The notes under the pieces are model-generated. The model made no database searches and was not told where the DNA came from. It was given only the letters and a program-made list of their open reading frames with translations. A stretch of 64,000 nt of DNA from Actinernus sp. WN-2022 (lineage: Eukaryota > Cnidaria > Anthozoa > Actiniaria > Actinernidae): contig JAOWCC010000024.1 in assembly GCA_030867875.1 (NCBI GenBank), positions 248,001-312,000 of the forward strand. Reading direction: 5' to 3'. Numbering within the stretch: the stretch's first letter is position 1; the number at the start of each line of letters is the position of its first letter. The translations under genes were made by a program, and so were the position numbers. Shown piece after piece: positions 21,187 to 33,199 of this stretch.

Positions 21187-22626
21187 TACCTATAGTATAT
21201 ACTTCACTGACGGAAGACTATATGATACATCATAAGTACACATTTGCAATTCTTAAGATATTATATCGGTTTTCCATATCCAGAGAATTCTTTATTTCAG
21301 ATCAAAATATCTTCAGTAGTAAAAGGTACATAAAACACGATCAACGTCTAACGTTTGAGATATCGAAACTTAACTGCATAATGTATCTAAAAGTAGTCCA
21401 CACGGTCCTATATAATGATTTACCTAATGCATCCAAATATGGAATTGATTTTTTTTTTCTCTAAATTTAAATATCTAATTGGCCAATGGAGTTGTTGAAG
21501 AATCAATTAAAACCTATCTGAGGAATCTGGCCAATCAAAGGCCGTCCTTCAGCATAATTATTTAATAAATATCCTCAAGCAAGCTTGGCTTTCATTCTCT
21601 AACACAGCTAGGACACGTGAAACCAGCAATTAAGACGCGAAAGGCCGGGGCGAAAGGTAACATATTTCTGTCCTTATTCTATTCTGTTGCTCTTGCAATA
21701 TCATCATATATACTTTAGAAACATTTCACGTATACAGTTTTTCTTGTGAACAATTTTATTACAAAAGAAGAATGAACAAAAAGCAGTCTATTTGAAATGT
21801 GTACACAGACAACGGGCCCAGTCGGTTCAAAGGGTTTATAACTTTATCCACAGAACTGAAATCCTTATGCAGTGGATAAGTGTTAACAACTTATCTCATA
21901 GATTCAATATTATGGATTCAATATAAGTTAATTTGCGGGAGCTGAAGAGCAACAAAGTTATCAAGCATGCACGCATGGTCAACTAATTAACTGAGACAAA
22001 CAATCTCATAAATGAGGGCATTAATTTTGCACACTTTCTGAAGTGTTATCTCTATGATTTAATTTCTCTCTGATACAGTCTGATCAACCAATGATCAGAT
22101 GAACTGCAATGTTTAAACAATATTTTGCCTGTTTTGCTGGTTTGGGTACTTGTAACTAGTAGCGTAGAACATTGATGCACAGGTATGTATGGAACTTGCG
22201 CACTACAAATGTTAATTATTATTATTATTAAGTACCCATTCGGGTCATCCTAAAGACTGCTATATTGATTTATTTCATGCCAGTTCAATACAATGTATAT
22301 CTTAGTAAGTGATATATACATACAACACGATCATTACTAAACCAGAATCAGTTGATATAAAGCATAACGTTGCCATCCATATTAACGAAAGCCTCACCTC
22401 CTATAGAAAGCGGCTTTTTGGGCGTTTTTAGAATTCAAACGTAATTATCATTACAAGTATCTTTGGACCGTTAATGGGAGGATTTTGTTAAGAGAGTCTG
22501 ACACTTCGCCGCCATTAACCTTTGTCACGTATGAACAGTTCGATGAATATCTTGACCAGATAGTACAATAGGTTACTGAAGCCTACCGAAGCCTTGTAAA
22601 CTTAATAAGCTTGTCTTCATTAACTA

Positions 22627-23859
22627 ATGGCCGGTCTTCAAGAAATCGTAAGTACTCTCCCTTTTTATTCACTATCTGATAGAGAATTTCATGCTATGTT
22701 TCCAAGCTGGTCTGGTTTGCTAAACGATGATTTTGACCTTTATGATTTGTTTTCTAATCCAGATAAACACGACGAATGTGACTCGGATTTGATGCTTGCC
22801 GCGCCTAACTCTAATTACTTTTCGGTTTCAAAATTAAACAAAGCTATGAATGAGTCTGGCCCAAAAGCCCTCTCAATTTTTCACTGTAATGTTAGAAGCC
22901 TTCCCAAAAATTTAGATCTACTGGAAGAAATAATTTGCTCTCTAGACTTTAAACCGGACATAATAAGAGTTACCGAAACAAAACATAACGAATATTCTGT
23001 TACAAATATTGACATCCGCTCTTATAATTTCCTTCACATTGATTCATTAACTAATGCTGGTGGTACAGGCCTCTACATTGCTAAAAATATTAAAGCTGTA
23101 CCTTGACCAGATATCAAATTTGAATTGGAATTAGTGGAATCCTGTTGGTCCCAAATTGATCCAGGAAAGAATGCAAAACCTATAATTGTTGGTTATATAT
23201 ACAGACACCCTACTAATGACCTTGCAGAATTTACTACTCAACTAAACAATATTATTAAAACACTGAACCCCAATAAACATCAAATTTACATATTTGGTGA
23301 CATAAATGTTGACTTTTTTAAATGTAATACACATTCACTGACTGAAGAATATTTAGATATGCTATTTACAAATAGCCTTCTCCCTGTTATTACCAAACCT
23401 ACTAGAATAACGGATCACACTTCAACACTTATTGACCATATCTATACCAACACACCTCTATCTCAGATTTCTTCAGGAATTGCTACTGTTGACATATCTG
23501 ATCACCTGCCAATATTCTGCATAGTTCGAACTCAAGTGGAAAAAACTAGTTACAAACAATATTATCGAGATTATTCTAAATTTAATAAGGATCAATATTT
23601 GGCTGATATAAAATTAATAAATTGGGAAGAGGTCTTAGATGAAAGGAAGGATTTAAATGAAAAAACACATGATGCAATTAATGCCATAATGACTACTGTT
23701 AATAAACATGCCCCAATGAAACAGGCCTCTAATTCAAAACGAAAAGAACTTAATAAACCTTGGCTTACAGCTGGCATACTTAAATCAATAAAAAGGAAGC
23801 AAAAAATGTATCGCACACATTTTAATAGCAAAGACCCACAGAAAACTAGGGAATATTAA
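22627..23859 (+). pseudogene. LINE endonuclease domain (copy B)
   Basis: Two frames, 22627-23106 and 23125-23859, separated only by the shared TGA at 23104-23106. Motifs: FHCNVRSL, TETKHN, GDINVDF and SDHLPIF. The second frame continues past the point where copy A is interrupted (KHAPMKQASNSK), giving the intact target site. It ends in tandem TAATAA at 23857, followed by the copy-B-specific deletion of about 80 bp before the RT region. Confidence 0.9.
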
Positions 23860-23986
23860 TAAGCAATAAGCAATATGCAAACATAAAGATAATCTTAAGC
23901 ATACTTGGAAACTAATTGGTACTCTTATTAAACGTAAAACAAAAGGACAGTCCTTACCCATTAGAATTGTTCATAATAATAAAACT

Positions 23987-24965
23987 GTGACCCAACAAGC
24001 TGATATTGCAGAACATTTCAACCATTACTTTGTTAATATCGGTCCAACTTTAGCAAGCAAGATTAGAAATAATGATTCTGTAAATCCCACACAATATATA
24101 AACAATTCTCCATCCTCTAGTTTTACTCTATCGCCTGTGTCTGAAGCCGAGGTTTTAACGCAATTTGCTACACTAAATGAAAATAAAGCATATATAAATA
24201 TCCCAAATAAATTTATTAAACTGGCAAGTGAACCATTATCTGTTCCTTTTACAAAAATCTTCAATGAATCGATTCTAACAGGGACAGTACCGGATATCTT
24301 TAAAATCTCGAGAGTAACCCCTATATTTGAAAGTGGCTGTGCAACAGAGTTAGGTAATTGTAGACCTATAGCAATTATTTCATCATTCAGTAAAGTTCTG
24401 GAAAAACTGGTATATAACCAACTGATGGTCTTCCTTGAAAAATATAATATACTATTTAACTATCAGTTTGGCTTTAGGAAAGGCTACTCTACAGAATACG
24501 CAATACTTGAAACTATAGAAAACCTGAAGACGGCTATAGATGAAAACAAAATAACTTGTGGTATATTCTTAGATTTTTCAAAGGCATTTGATACAATTAA
24601 CCACGATATTTTATTGGCAAAAATGTATAAATATGGCATTCGTGGCCTACGGTACCACATAATTGGTTCTCAAGCTATCTAACAGATCGTATTAAACAAT
24701 ATGTTAAAATTGATAATACAGAATCTAGTCTAAGAAACATAACCTGCGGCATTCTACAGCGATCAACATTAGGCCCTTTACTATTTTATTGTACATAAAT
24801 GATCTTCCAAACTCCTCTCAAAAACTCCTTTTCAGAATATTTGCCGATGATACAAATATTTTCTATTCTTCAAATAACTCTGAAGAACTAGAAAGAGTTA
24901 TTAATGATGAGCTTGCTAATGTTTTAAAATATTGTGCAGCAAACAAATTATCGATTAATTAAAAA
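23987..24965 (+). pseudogene. LINE reverse transcriptase domain (copy B)
   Basis: The frame 23987-24682 has motif A (FLDFSKAFDTINHDIL); after the shared frameshift, motif C (FADDTNIFYSS) lies near 24838-24870. One extra small deletion near 24782 (a T-run) separates it from copy A. Inactive. Confidence 0.85.
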
Positions 24966-25029
24966 AAAAATTATATGCTGATAACCTCCCCTAAGAAGAA
25001 CCCTAATATAAGAATAACTGCTTGCAATA

Positions 25030-25648
25030 TTGAGCAAAAAACATATATTAAATATCTTGGGTTTTTTATTGACGAACACTTACGATGGGACACTCAAATT
25101 ACACATTGCCAAAAATATTGGAATTATTTGTAAGCTAAGATACTATGTTTCTATTACTATTCTAAAGCAACTTTATTATACGCTTATCTATTCGTATTTG
25201 AGTTATGGCCTAATGACCTGGGGTACTGCTGTTAAGACTAGATTAATTAAAATTAAAACAAAGCAAAATAAATGCATTCGCTGCATCTTCTTTGCTAGCA
25301 AATTTGAAAATGCCACCCCATACTATAGAATTTTGCAAATTCTAAAACTTGACAATGCATTTAATCTGAAAATCTCCACTCTTGTTCACAAAATTAAATA
25401 TGTTAAAACAGGTGTACCATCTGCTTTTTTCGACTTAGTCCCCTCTGCAACTGATATTCATAATTATAATACTAGATATGCTACCAACCAAAACTTATAC
25501 AGACCAGCTTCCAGAACTAATTATGGTCTATCAAGATTTAAATCTCTTGCATCACGATTATGGAAAAAATACCATTAGAAATAAAATCCCTCCCACACAA
25601 TAGTTTTAAAAAACAATACAAATTATTTTTACTTGAAAACCAAGCCTA
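25030..25648 (+). pseudogene. LINE ORF2 C-terminal domain (copy B)
   Basis: Same segment as 16423-17112 of copy A, with a deletion near 25106 and a one-base loss near 25563 that ends the frame early at 25578. Contains YSYLSYGLMTWG and RFKSLASRLW. Confidence 0.85.
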
Positions 25649-26244
25649 AATTATTGTATAAAATTGTAAATATAGAATAATAACTAAGATCGAATTAATA
25701 TATTTGTATCATCTTTATTCTTTGCATATATATATCTTGTCAACGTTTCCATATAACTATGTATCAATATTGTAAATAAATTCTTCTTCCTATTAATATT
25801 AATTCCAGCCGCTTACTACTCAAGCAAACTTGTACAATAGATATTTATGTATTTCCTGTGCTCCAAATATCCTCATTTATTTTTTTTGTGATAGGGGTCA
25901 ACTAGAAAGCCTATGGCTCCTTTGACCTCTATGCTCATTCTTGAAATTCATAAATATTTTATTATTATCGTATATCTCTCTTTTTTTTTCTACAATTATT
26001 TTCTTGTGTAATTATCTTTAAAAAAATAGTGCAAAATAAAATGAATTCTTCGGCATCTAAAAGTTGCTGCATTCAAATATGGAATTGAATTTTGTATTGA
26101 GCATGATGTTTGGACTACTATTAGATGCCCCATAATGGCAAGCTCATGGTTTGACAGAGAGTTGGTAGAAAAGTTTGTTCAGTGTTCTTCGAATGACCAA
26201 TCTACAGTGAGGTATGTGCTATATTGCTACTCTATCATACCATA

Positions 26245-26518
26245 GTTAATAGAGTGGAATGGTTAGGAAACCCGGCAAACTTCAAAAGGGCTAACAAAGG
26301 CGCTGCGATTTATGTTGGAAGGGGGTAAGACAAAAGATTGTGCACGGACATAGTTCATTAGCGTTCCCTGAACGACATGTTTCTTTGGCTGATTGATTAA
26401 CATGTTGGAATTTCTATTGTGTTTTGTGCACGGTAGTGGTTGAAAAAAGCTAACAAACTAAACAAAGACATATGACAAAGAAGGTCCCTGAGTTTCATAA
26501 CCATTCCACTCTATTAAC
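26245..26518. mobile_element. T1 MITE, copy 2 (inside duplication B)
   Basis: Same length and ends as 17771-18044; duplicated together with its surroundings, not an independent insertion. Confidence 0.85.
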
Positions 26519-27525
26519 TATATATGGTCATACCATTAGCTTGTCGTGCATGGTCGGAACAGTTGTTCAGTGTTATGTTCTTCATCTCTGACTATAGTGC
26601 TTCCAAATATGGAATTGATTTTTAGATTGTTGATGGATTAATATTGCTTTAACCCTTTAGATCAGCTGCACATATATCGAAAGACATTAAATGTTCATAG
26701 ATATCGCAGACTTTAAGCTGACTTCAAGCAGATCATTGTTATTTTCAGTAGCAGTTAGTCTAGTTGATCTTGAAACGTGCACGCACAAACGAAGAGAACA
26801 GTATTGCACGTCGTAGCTCACTGAATGCTTTGTTCGGCAACTTTTTCCGCCAAAACTTTTGAAAGAATTTGATCGAAAATTGTAGGCAAATATTTAATAA
26901 TCAGAGATTGATGCCTTGATATACGTTATTTTTTGTATTTAGGTGTTGTTAACTGAATTTGAAGGTAATTTTTCAGAAAATCGAAGAAACTGCGCCTGAA
27001 CTACCGAATATTATATTTTCAATTAATATAAGATGATCAGTTTGAAGGTGACGTGTACTTAAAGATGAAGAACAACAAACTATTGTACCATGCATGACGA
27101 GCTCTGGGGAAATCAACGTCTCGCCCTCTTAAATGTTGGCACTGATTTATTATGTCACCTTTATCGTTTATATGAAACGCTTAAGATCAGCCGGATGTAT
27201 AATAATGAATTATATGTTGACCGTTACAGGACGTGTTTCAATGATTAAAATATTATTTGTGCCGCACATTAGACATTCAATATAAGTTAATTTGAGGGGC
27301 GACGTGTACTTAGAGATGAAGAACAACAAACCTATAGGTAGCATGCATGACGAGCTCTCTGGGGCAAACAATTATATCACCTCCTTAAATGTTGGCATTT
27401 ATTATGTTATCTTTATCGTGAGCTTAAAGGAAAACATTTAAGATTCTGAAATTGATGGATATAAGTTGATTTTGTATTAAATTGTTGAACTGAATTCTGA
27501 AGTTAGAAGAAATTGCCCTTAATTA

Positions 27526-27975
27526 CTGAGTCGTCTTCCGGTGGAATAGGAACGCCGGTGATTTCAATGTTGTCTCTCCTGCTATATTGCTATATTGCTG
27601 CATTTCATCCAAATCAACTGCAATTTCATTCGCTGTCTTCTCCAGCTCTGTCATCCTTAAGCCGTGTTGCTTGGTTTCTTGTCCAACTTAATTTACCTCT
27701 TTTTTTTCGTAGATTGAAGTGCTTCCATTATGTTGTCGTATTTCGAAGAAAGGAACTTTGAAAACTTTTCAATTTCATCGCACTTGGCCTGAACTGCCTT
27801 GATATCTTGTAAAATTGGTATAATCTCTGCCTGGATTTGTTTCTGTATGCTAGGAAGCAACTCCTTTTTCCATAATTCCTTAAATGACTCTGAAGTTAAA
27901 AAAATTGCCGTTCTCGAACTGTAAACTGTTACACCTGAAAAATCGTAAAATCGTAAAATCGTAGGTCCCACGTCA
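27526..27975 (-). pseudogene. LINE ORF1 fragment (coiled coil and central domain)
   Basis: On the minus strand the frame 27971-27693 reads a coiled-coil segment (FKELWKKELLPSIQKQIQAE and FLSSKYDNIMEAL), followed after frame changes by LEKTANEIAVDLDEMQQYS and YSRRDNIEITGVPIPPEDDS near 27590-27528. The QYSRRDNIEI.GVP motif marks the start of the central RNA-binding region of LINE ORF1p. The left side is cut at the junction with duplication copy B. At least two frameshifts; no working protein. Confidence 0.7.
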
Positions 27976-28269
27976 GCCTCAAGTTTATCAGTCTCATCAG
28001 ACTGTCACGAGTTACCGACGTTAAATAAAGTTGCTTTACTTTGCTTTACTTTACTTTATTTATATAGGTATCCATGCATGCATGTTACTCGAATACAACG
28101 TTTAGATTATTGGCTTGCACCTTCGTCCATGTATAGAAATCGCATTGTATGCAAATAAGTGTTCTTAGCCAACGCCATTAACTCCTAGCACAAATAACAG
28201 GCTTTTTAAAAACATCAGTTCAAAACTTTCCATGGTTGACATTGCTCATTGTTGTTACCTTATCCACAG

Positions 28270-31200
28270 ACGTACCAAAGGAGCTCTCTTCCGCGGATTA
28301 CTTCTGGCCTTTTGATAAAGTAGAGCATGGACACACTCCCGACGTGTTCCATGGACGAACAGCACGGTTGAACGACGGAGCGCAGGTCCATGACAGCGAA
28401 GAAAGAGACTCTGTTGCGGAAACATTGAAAGCAGGAAAACTCGGGTTTATATCCCTTGGTGATTTTACTGGTAAGATTTATAACGACTTTGACTGTAGCC
28501 CGTAAACAAGCTCTCACCAAGAGGGGAAGGGAAGGATTTCTCCTAATTTACTCTATTCTGTCTTCCTCCTTAACCATCGGTCCGTATTTTTTAGCGTTTT
28601 AAATCGGCGATTTAGTATTTTTTAGGGGTTGTCCAAGCGAAATCCATTTTCCAGGGTGATTTTTAGACCATGAGAAACATTTTACGGTAGAAATTTTTTC
28701 ACGGTTTGATAATTTTAGAGCTTTTCCGACGGTCACCCCTACCCTTTTTACCTTGAAGAACCCCTCCGGGTTCAAAGGCTATTTTCGAAAAGTGGTTCGC
28801 ATTAACCCGATTTTCAGACGGTTCGAGGTCGTCCGCTCATGTTCCCGACGTCATCTCACCCTTTGTAAAAGAGGAGCCAATAATATAGGTAAGAAACAGA
28901 CATGAAGAAGTAAACATATCTATTTACGCAAGATATCCTCGATGAATTTCTAAACACGCGTATATTGTTATGTTTATATTTAACTTTCACTCCAAAGAAA
29001 CCAGTATTGTATCATCTAACCTAAAATCGTCCATCTAATGTTTGATCTAAGCTCTAGAATTCGAATTTAGTTATCAAATAGCTGTAATTGGATGGATTCA
29101 GTATCATCTAACCTAAAATCGTCCATCTAATGTTTGATCTAAGCTCTAGAATTCGAATTTAGTTATCAAATAGCTGTAATTGGATGGATTCAGTATCATC
29201 TAACCTAAAATCGTCCATCTAATGTTTGATCTAAGCTCTAGAATTCGAATTTAGTTATCAAATAGCTGTAATTGGATGGATTCAGTGGCATTACGGTGCA
29301 CTATTTCCAGGATTGTTAGAAATTTGAAAACATCGTTTTGTGTTGAAGTTTGACACGGGCTGAATTCTCATCTTTCTACATTATGCTATCGCCTTTGTAG
29401 TGTCCTGTGGTGCAGGCATAATGCAGTCTATATGATCCTGTTTACGCTTAACTGGAAAACAATTATAAATATCTGTTTCCAGATATTTTTTCGATCGTTT
29501 TCTCAGCCAAGAAAGAAGAGCAGCGAGGAGATATTCCCTCCTCTCCGTTAACTCCTTGCCGCATCACAGCCCCCTTCTCGCCGCTAAGCAGCTGTTCTCT
29601 CATAGAAACCCTCTCGGATTAGCGCAAATTTTAAACGTTCGGCGCGGCACGATCGAACCATTTGGAGCACAAAAGACTTGCCAAATCTCGTGCGCCAGTT
29701 TACGAAAATATATTTCTTAGATATAGCAGCTACTCGGGCCGTTTCCTGCTCAGGAAATAGTTTAGAAATACCAAGTGTAGCATGATTGTATTCTCCAAAG
29801 TCCAATCGTCTCACAGCTTAACTTTACATTCCAATCATACTTCACTTTTTAAAAAGTGTAAACTTCTCTCTGATTGGTGGAAATGGAAACAAAGGAAGAA
29901 CGTAAATCAGAAGGGGAGGGGAAGAAAGTGAGCGGACGACAACGGACCGTTTGAAAATCAGTCAAAGGCTAGCATAGGAACCCACTGCATTGAAGTGCTT
30001 GATATACTCTTCATATCCCAGGGGTTCAACGGTTTTAGTCAAATTTGGTAGCTTTAAGTGAGTTTACCGGACCATGTTTTTAGGATCATATTTTATTAGA
30101 CGTGTTACTGTGGCCATATGTTTAGATATTTCCAGCAATCTTCATGTAAACTTCTGGTGGGAGTCCCGTTTCTGCCTCTTGGCCACTTGTTAAAAAATCC
30201 ATATACTCAATAAAAGCTCAGCCATCTCTCTTTTCCTATTGGATATTTTGATCGGTGTCTAGATCTTCGGATTAATTTAGAATATATAAATTTAAGCGAC
30301 TTTACTTCCAACCTTATAGGCCACTGCTTCAGCGATCCATCTCTGTGCAAACAGAAGGGAATGACTGTTATGTCTTGGATAAAGCTTGATAAGAAGCACA
30401 TGCATGCGACACCTAGCGCATACATCATGTCAAGTGGCGGGCAAACTACCAAAGCTCGCGGTTTCGCTATGCTCCGCTTGGCGAAAAAATACATCCTAAT
30501 ACTCAGTACAAAAGATCGACAATGGAAACTGGAGACCAATGACTTGCCAGATGGCTGGTTTAACCTCGCGTTCACATGGGAAGACAACAAGCAGCTCAAA
30601 TTGTTTGTCGATGGAGAATTGGTTGCAAGTTCCAAGGCTATGATGGTTTCCAGACCAAAGGATTCCTTCACCACTTTTGACATTGGAAGACCTAATAACT
30701 CGCCAATGAAGAAACACAGAATGCCTATGGCCATTGATAATCTTGCACTGTGGGAGAAAGCACTGTCCGGAGACGAGATAATGAAAATTGCAACAGCAGG
30801 TAGACTTGATAAACTAGAAAAGCTGAACCTATCTGAAGATAACGCAAACTTCATTTGTATTATTTCTTAGTACAAATCCTCATAATAGGCGAATTTCATG
30901 ATGACGTCTCATACTACAAGTACCATAATTGTTTGCGCTGATTCTTTTGTTCCTCTAAATTAGACCATTGTCTTGGAACTCTCAGGAGTTTTAAAATCTG
31001 AATAAGAAAAAGAAATCGAAAAGGATTATGGTAGTTGTAGGCTATTCTTAGGGGGCAGCCTTCACCTCATCGGAACCTCGAATAGTACTGGCTATCCAAA
31101 CAATGCCTAACCCTTAAACAATACAGACCCTAGCCCTAAAACAATGGAATTCTTTGTCAGTGCAGTCCAAATGGGGTCCAATAAAATGCAAGGTTTTGAG

Positions 31201-33179
31201 AGGTGAAGGCCTGCTGATTCTTGGGTTGCAATCATTCCTAAGGGAATACAATCACAAAATTATAGCGGCCATCCAAAAGAAGCAAATGTGGTTTATTTTG
31301 TTCCTACCAACCAACATGGCCGCCAGTGCAACCCACCAATACGTTTTGTTTTTCCTTGAATCCATGATTGTCTACGACCTCTTCAAGTTAACAAAAAAAA
31401 AGGCGAAAAGCTACCAGACTCTTTTTACGTCCGACGACTTTACACTAATTAGAACCAAGAAAAAAAACAAATTTGAACTTTGGGCTAGCACATCGTGCAT
31501 TGTGTGTGAAGTAGAATCATAGTTAATAGAGTGGAATGGTTAGGAAACCCGGCAAACTTCAAAAGGGCTAACAAAGGCGCTGCGATTTAGGTTGGAAGGG
31601 GGTAAGCCAAAAGATTGTGCACGATCATAGACTATATCGCAACTCCGTCGTCGCAGTGCACTCTGGGATGGATATCTCAGTTTTCCATTGTTGTTGTTGG
31701 GCGGCCATCTTGGATTTAACAATGGAAACTGAGATATCCATCCCAGAGTGCACTGCGACGGCGGAGTTGCGATATAGTCTATAGTTCATTAGCGTTCCCT
31801 GAACGACTGAACTCACACGTTTCTATTGGCTGATTGACTAACATGTTGGAATTTCTATTGTGTTTTGTGCACGGTAGTGGTCGAAAAAAGCTAACAAAGA
31901 CCTGGCTATAACAAAGAAGGTCCCTGAGTTTCCTAACCATTCAACTCTATTAACTATGGTGAAATCAGTAATTCACAACAATATAAACTACAACAAGTGC
32001 TAGTGAACAATTGCTTTTAGTCTGATCTTTCGACACTCGACCAAGACACCAAACTGCGCCATCGTGAAATAAATCGTCCGGGGCTTTAATCAGGATTATG
32101 AATCAATCCGTGTAAAACTAGGCACAATAGTCCAGTTTCGTATTCGAAAATTACCGCTGAATGCAATGAATACAGACGCATGTACGCAGGGTTAGCCTCA
32201 TTCTGATGTGAAACATTCTTAAATACCAGCGAGAAGGTAGAAAACGTGAAATCACAACAATACACAGTGTTGTGAATAGCCCACCTTCTCGCTGGTATTT
32301 ATGAATGTTTCATTTCAGAATGAGGCTAACCATGCGTACATGCGTCTGTAGTCATTGCATTCAGCGGTAATTTTCGAATACGAAACTGGACTATTGCCCA
32401 CCGCTTTAGAAACGAGTAGGGGACTGGAGCGAGTTCGGTTTCGCAAAGCGAAAGCATCTTTTTTACATTCCATGCAATAGAAATGCCTACCTCTTGCACG
32501 GACCATTACTTAAAATGTTAGGGTGATACCGATTTCATTTGTTTTCACCTATTCTCAATTTAATCATAGTCAATACAGTGGAATGGTTATGAAACCAAGC
32601 GACCTTCTTTGTTATATGTCTTTGTTCGCTTTTTTCAAGCGTGGCCGTGCACAAAATACAATAGATATTGGAATATGTTAATCAATCTGCCAATAGAAAT
32701 GTGTGGGTTCAGTCGTTCAGGGAATGCTAATTAACTATGCCCATGCACATTCTTTTGTCTTACCCCCTTCCAACACAAATTCACTCTTTTCACCTGGTGG
32801 CCATCTTGGCCATTCAAAGCGAGGCAATCCTTTGTTTTTGCCAGGTTAGCCTCGTAGTGAGGGATAGCCAAAACGAGGCTAACCTGGCAAAAACAAAGGA
32901 TTGCCTCGCTTTGAATCCAAGATGGACACCAGGTGAAAAGAGTGAATCGCAGCGCCTTTGTTACCCCTTTGAAGTTTGCCGGGTTTTCTAACCATTCCAC
33001 TCTATTAACCTGAAAACAAACAAAATTAAAATGGGAAATTCAACCTGCTTGGTGTGCCAGTTGACGAGGCTTTTCCTCTCCTTTCAGTTATAAGCAACAA
33101 CATCAATGTGTTCTTAATATTTTATTGGCCTTCTCTCTTTTCAGGTGACCAAGGTGATGACGAGGAACAGGAAAACTAA
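28270..33179 (+). CDS. 3' part of a LamG-domain gene (three coding exons)
   Basis: Exons 28270-28470, 30320-30799 and 33145-33179 each have AG/GT borders (CCACAG, GTAAGA; TTATAG, GTAGAC; TTTCAG, GTAACA) and all junctions are phase 1, so they join in frame: GDFT|G|HCFSDPSLC and KIATA|G|DQGDDEEQEN-stop. The product has a concanavalin/LamG domain of about 220 aa: DYFWPFD opening strand, CFSDPSLC disulfide candidate, MTVMSWIKL, DGWFNLAFTWED, LKLFVDGELVAS, DNLALWEKALSG closing strand. A short acidic tail ends the protein. LamG domains bind sugars or proteins in extracellular and matrix proteins; cnidarians use them in skeletal-matrix proteins and adhesion receptors. The 5' exons are upstream and not found. 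Introns carry a minisatellite and several MITEs. Confidence 0.8.
29008..29286. repeat. Minisatellite, three copies, period 92 bp
   Basis: Three nearly perfect copies; ATCATCTAACC starts at 29011, 29103 and 29195. Each copy ends TGTAATTGGATGGATTCAGT. Such homogeneity means recent amplification. Confidence 0.95.
29584..29814 (-). pseudogene. RecQ/DEAD-like helicase fragment with decayed Walker A
   Basis: The 76-codon frame contains KLFPEQETA, then KKYIFVNWRTRFGKSFVLQM. This looks like the Q-motif/Walker A start of RecQ-like helicases, where the usual PTGFGKS is here RTRFGKS, and FPEQ..A precedes it at the normal distance. The rest of the helicase is missing. Such fragments are common passengers of repeats in cnidarian genomes, as far as I recall. 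It is antisense to the LamG gene within its intron. Confidence 0.45.
31522..31954. mobile_element. T1 MITE copy 3, interrupted by a foldback MITE
   Basis: Ends as in the other T1 copies and TA on both sides. Interrupted at 31630-31779. Lies in the last coding intron of the LamG gene. Confidence 0.85.
31630..31779. mobile_element. 150-bp foldback MITE with TA duplication, nested in T1
   Basis: Arms of about 64 bp, starting GACTATATCGCAACTCCG and ending CGGAGTTGCGATATAGTC, pair almost perfectly around a 20-bp loop containing GTTGTTGTTGGGCGGCC. Flanked by TA (31628-31629, 31780-31781); intact T1 copies give the empty site. Confidence 0.9.
32125..32396. mobile_element. Foldback MITE, family F2, copy 1
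   Basis: Long arms: CAATAGTCCAGTTTCGTATT at the left pairs with AATACGAAACTGGACTATTG at the right, continuing inward through TTACCGCTGAATGCA and GGTTAGCCTCATTCTGA. The centre contains ACACAGTGTTGTGAATAGC. A diverged relative is at 43232-43460. Confidence 0.85.
32569..33009. mobile_element. T1 MITE copy 4, inverted, interrupted by a foldback MITE
   Basis: Opposite orientation to the other copies and more diverged (left end GTCAATACAGTGG). Interrupted at 32781-32945. The right flank no longer reads TA. Confidence 0.8.
32781..32945. mobile_element. 165-bp foldback MITE with AT duplication, nested in T1
   Basis: Arms begin TCACTCTTTTCACCTGGTG and end with the inverse; AT on both sides (32779-32780, 32946-32947), with the empty site readable from other T1 copies. 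The inner arm GGCAATCCTTTGTTTTTGCC and loop side GCCAGGTTAGCCTCGT are also paired. AT duplication is the same as for the ISL2EU-like element. Confidence 0.8.
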
Positions 33180-33199
33180 GGTAACACTTTAAGCTTTAA

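Larger units (their letters stand above)
22340..26045 (+). mobile_element. CR1/L2-like LINE (copy B)
   Basis: Counterpart of the copy A LINE, with ORF1 tail (22340-22571), endonuclease, RT and C-terminal region in sequence. The GAACTT tail of copy A is reduced here to AAAATGAATT at the junction. It shares with copy A the TGA in the endonuclease region and the RT frameshift, so both descend from one dead insertion. Confidence 0.85.
21410..27523 (+). repeat. Segmental duplication copy B (uninterrupted)
   Basis: Same order as copy A without the 6.6-kb transposon: 5' flank, LINE (22340-26045), exon-like flank, T1 MITE, tandem units. It serves as the empty-site control for the ISL2EU-like insertion. 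Differences from copy A are scattered substitutions and short indels only. Confidence 0.9.
28809..29959. mobile_element. Possible TIR element carrying a helicase fragment
   Basis: Left GATTTTCAGACGGTTCGAGG...GTCGTCCGCTCA and right TGAGCGGACGAC...ACCGTTTGAAAATC are inverted repeats of about 40 bp with several mismatches. Between them lie the 92-bp minisatellite and a minus-strand helicase-like remnant. No clear target duplication, so boundaries are tentative. It sits in the first intron of the LamG gene. Confidence 0.5.

Noticed and set aside
30207..30854. 215-codon minus-strand frame opposite the LamG exon
   Set aside because: It is the antisense shadow of the well-supported LamG exon, whose splice sites and phase agree; the minus translation has no domain.
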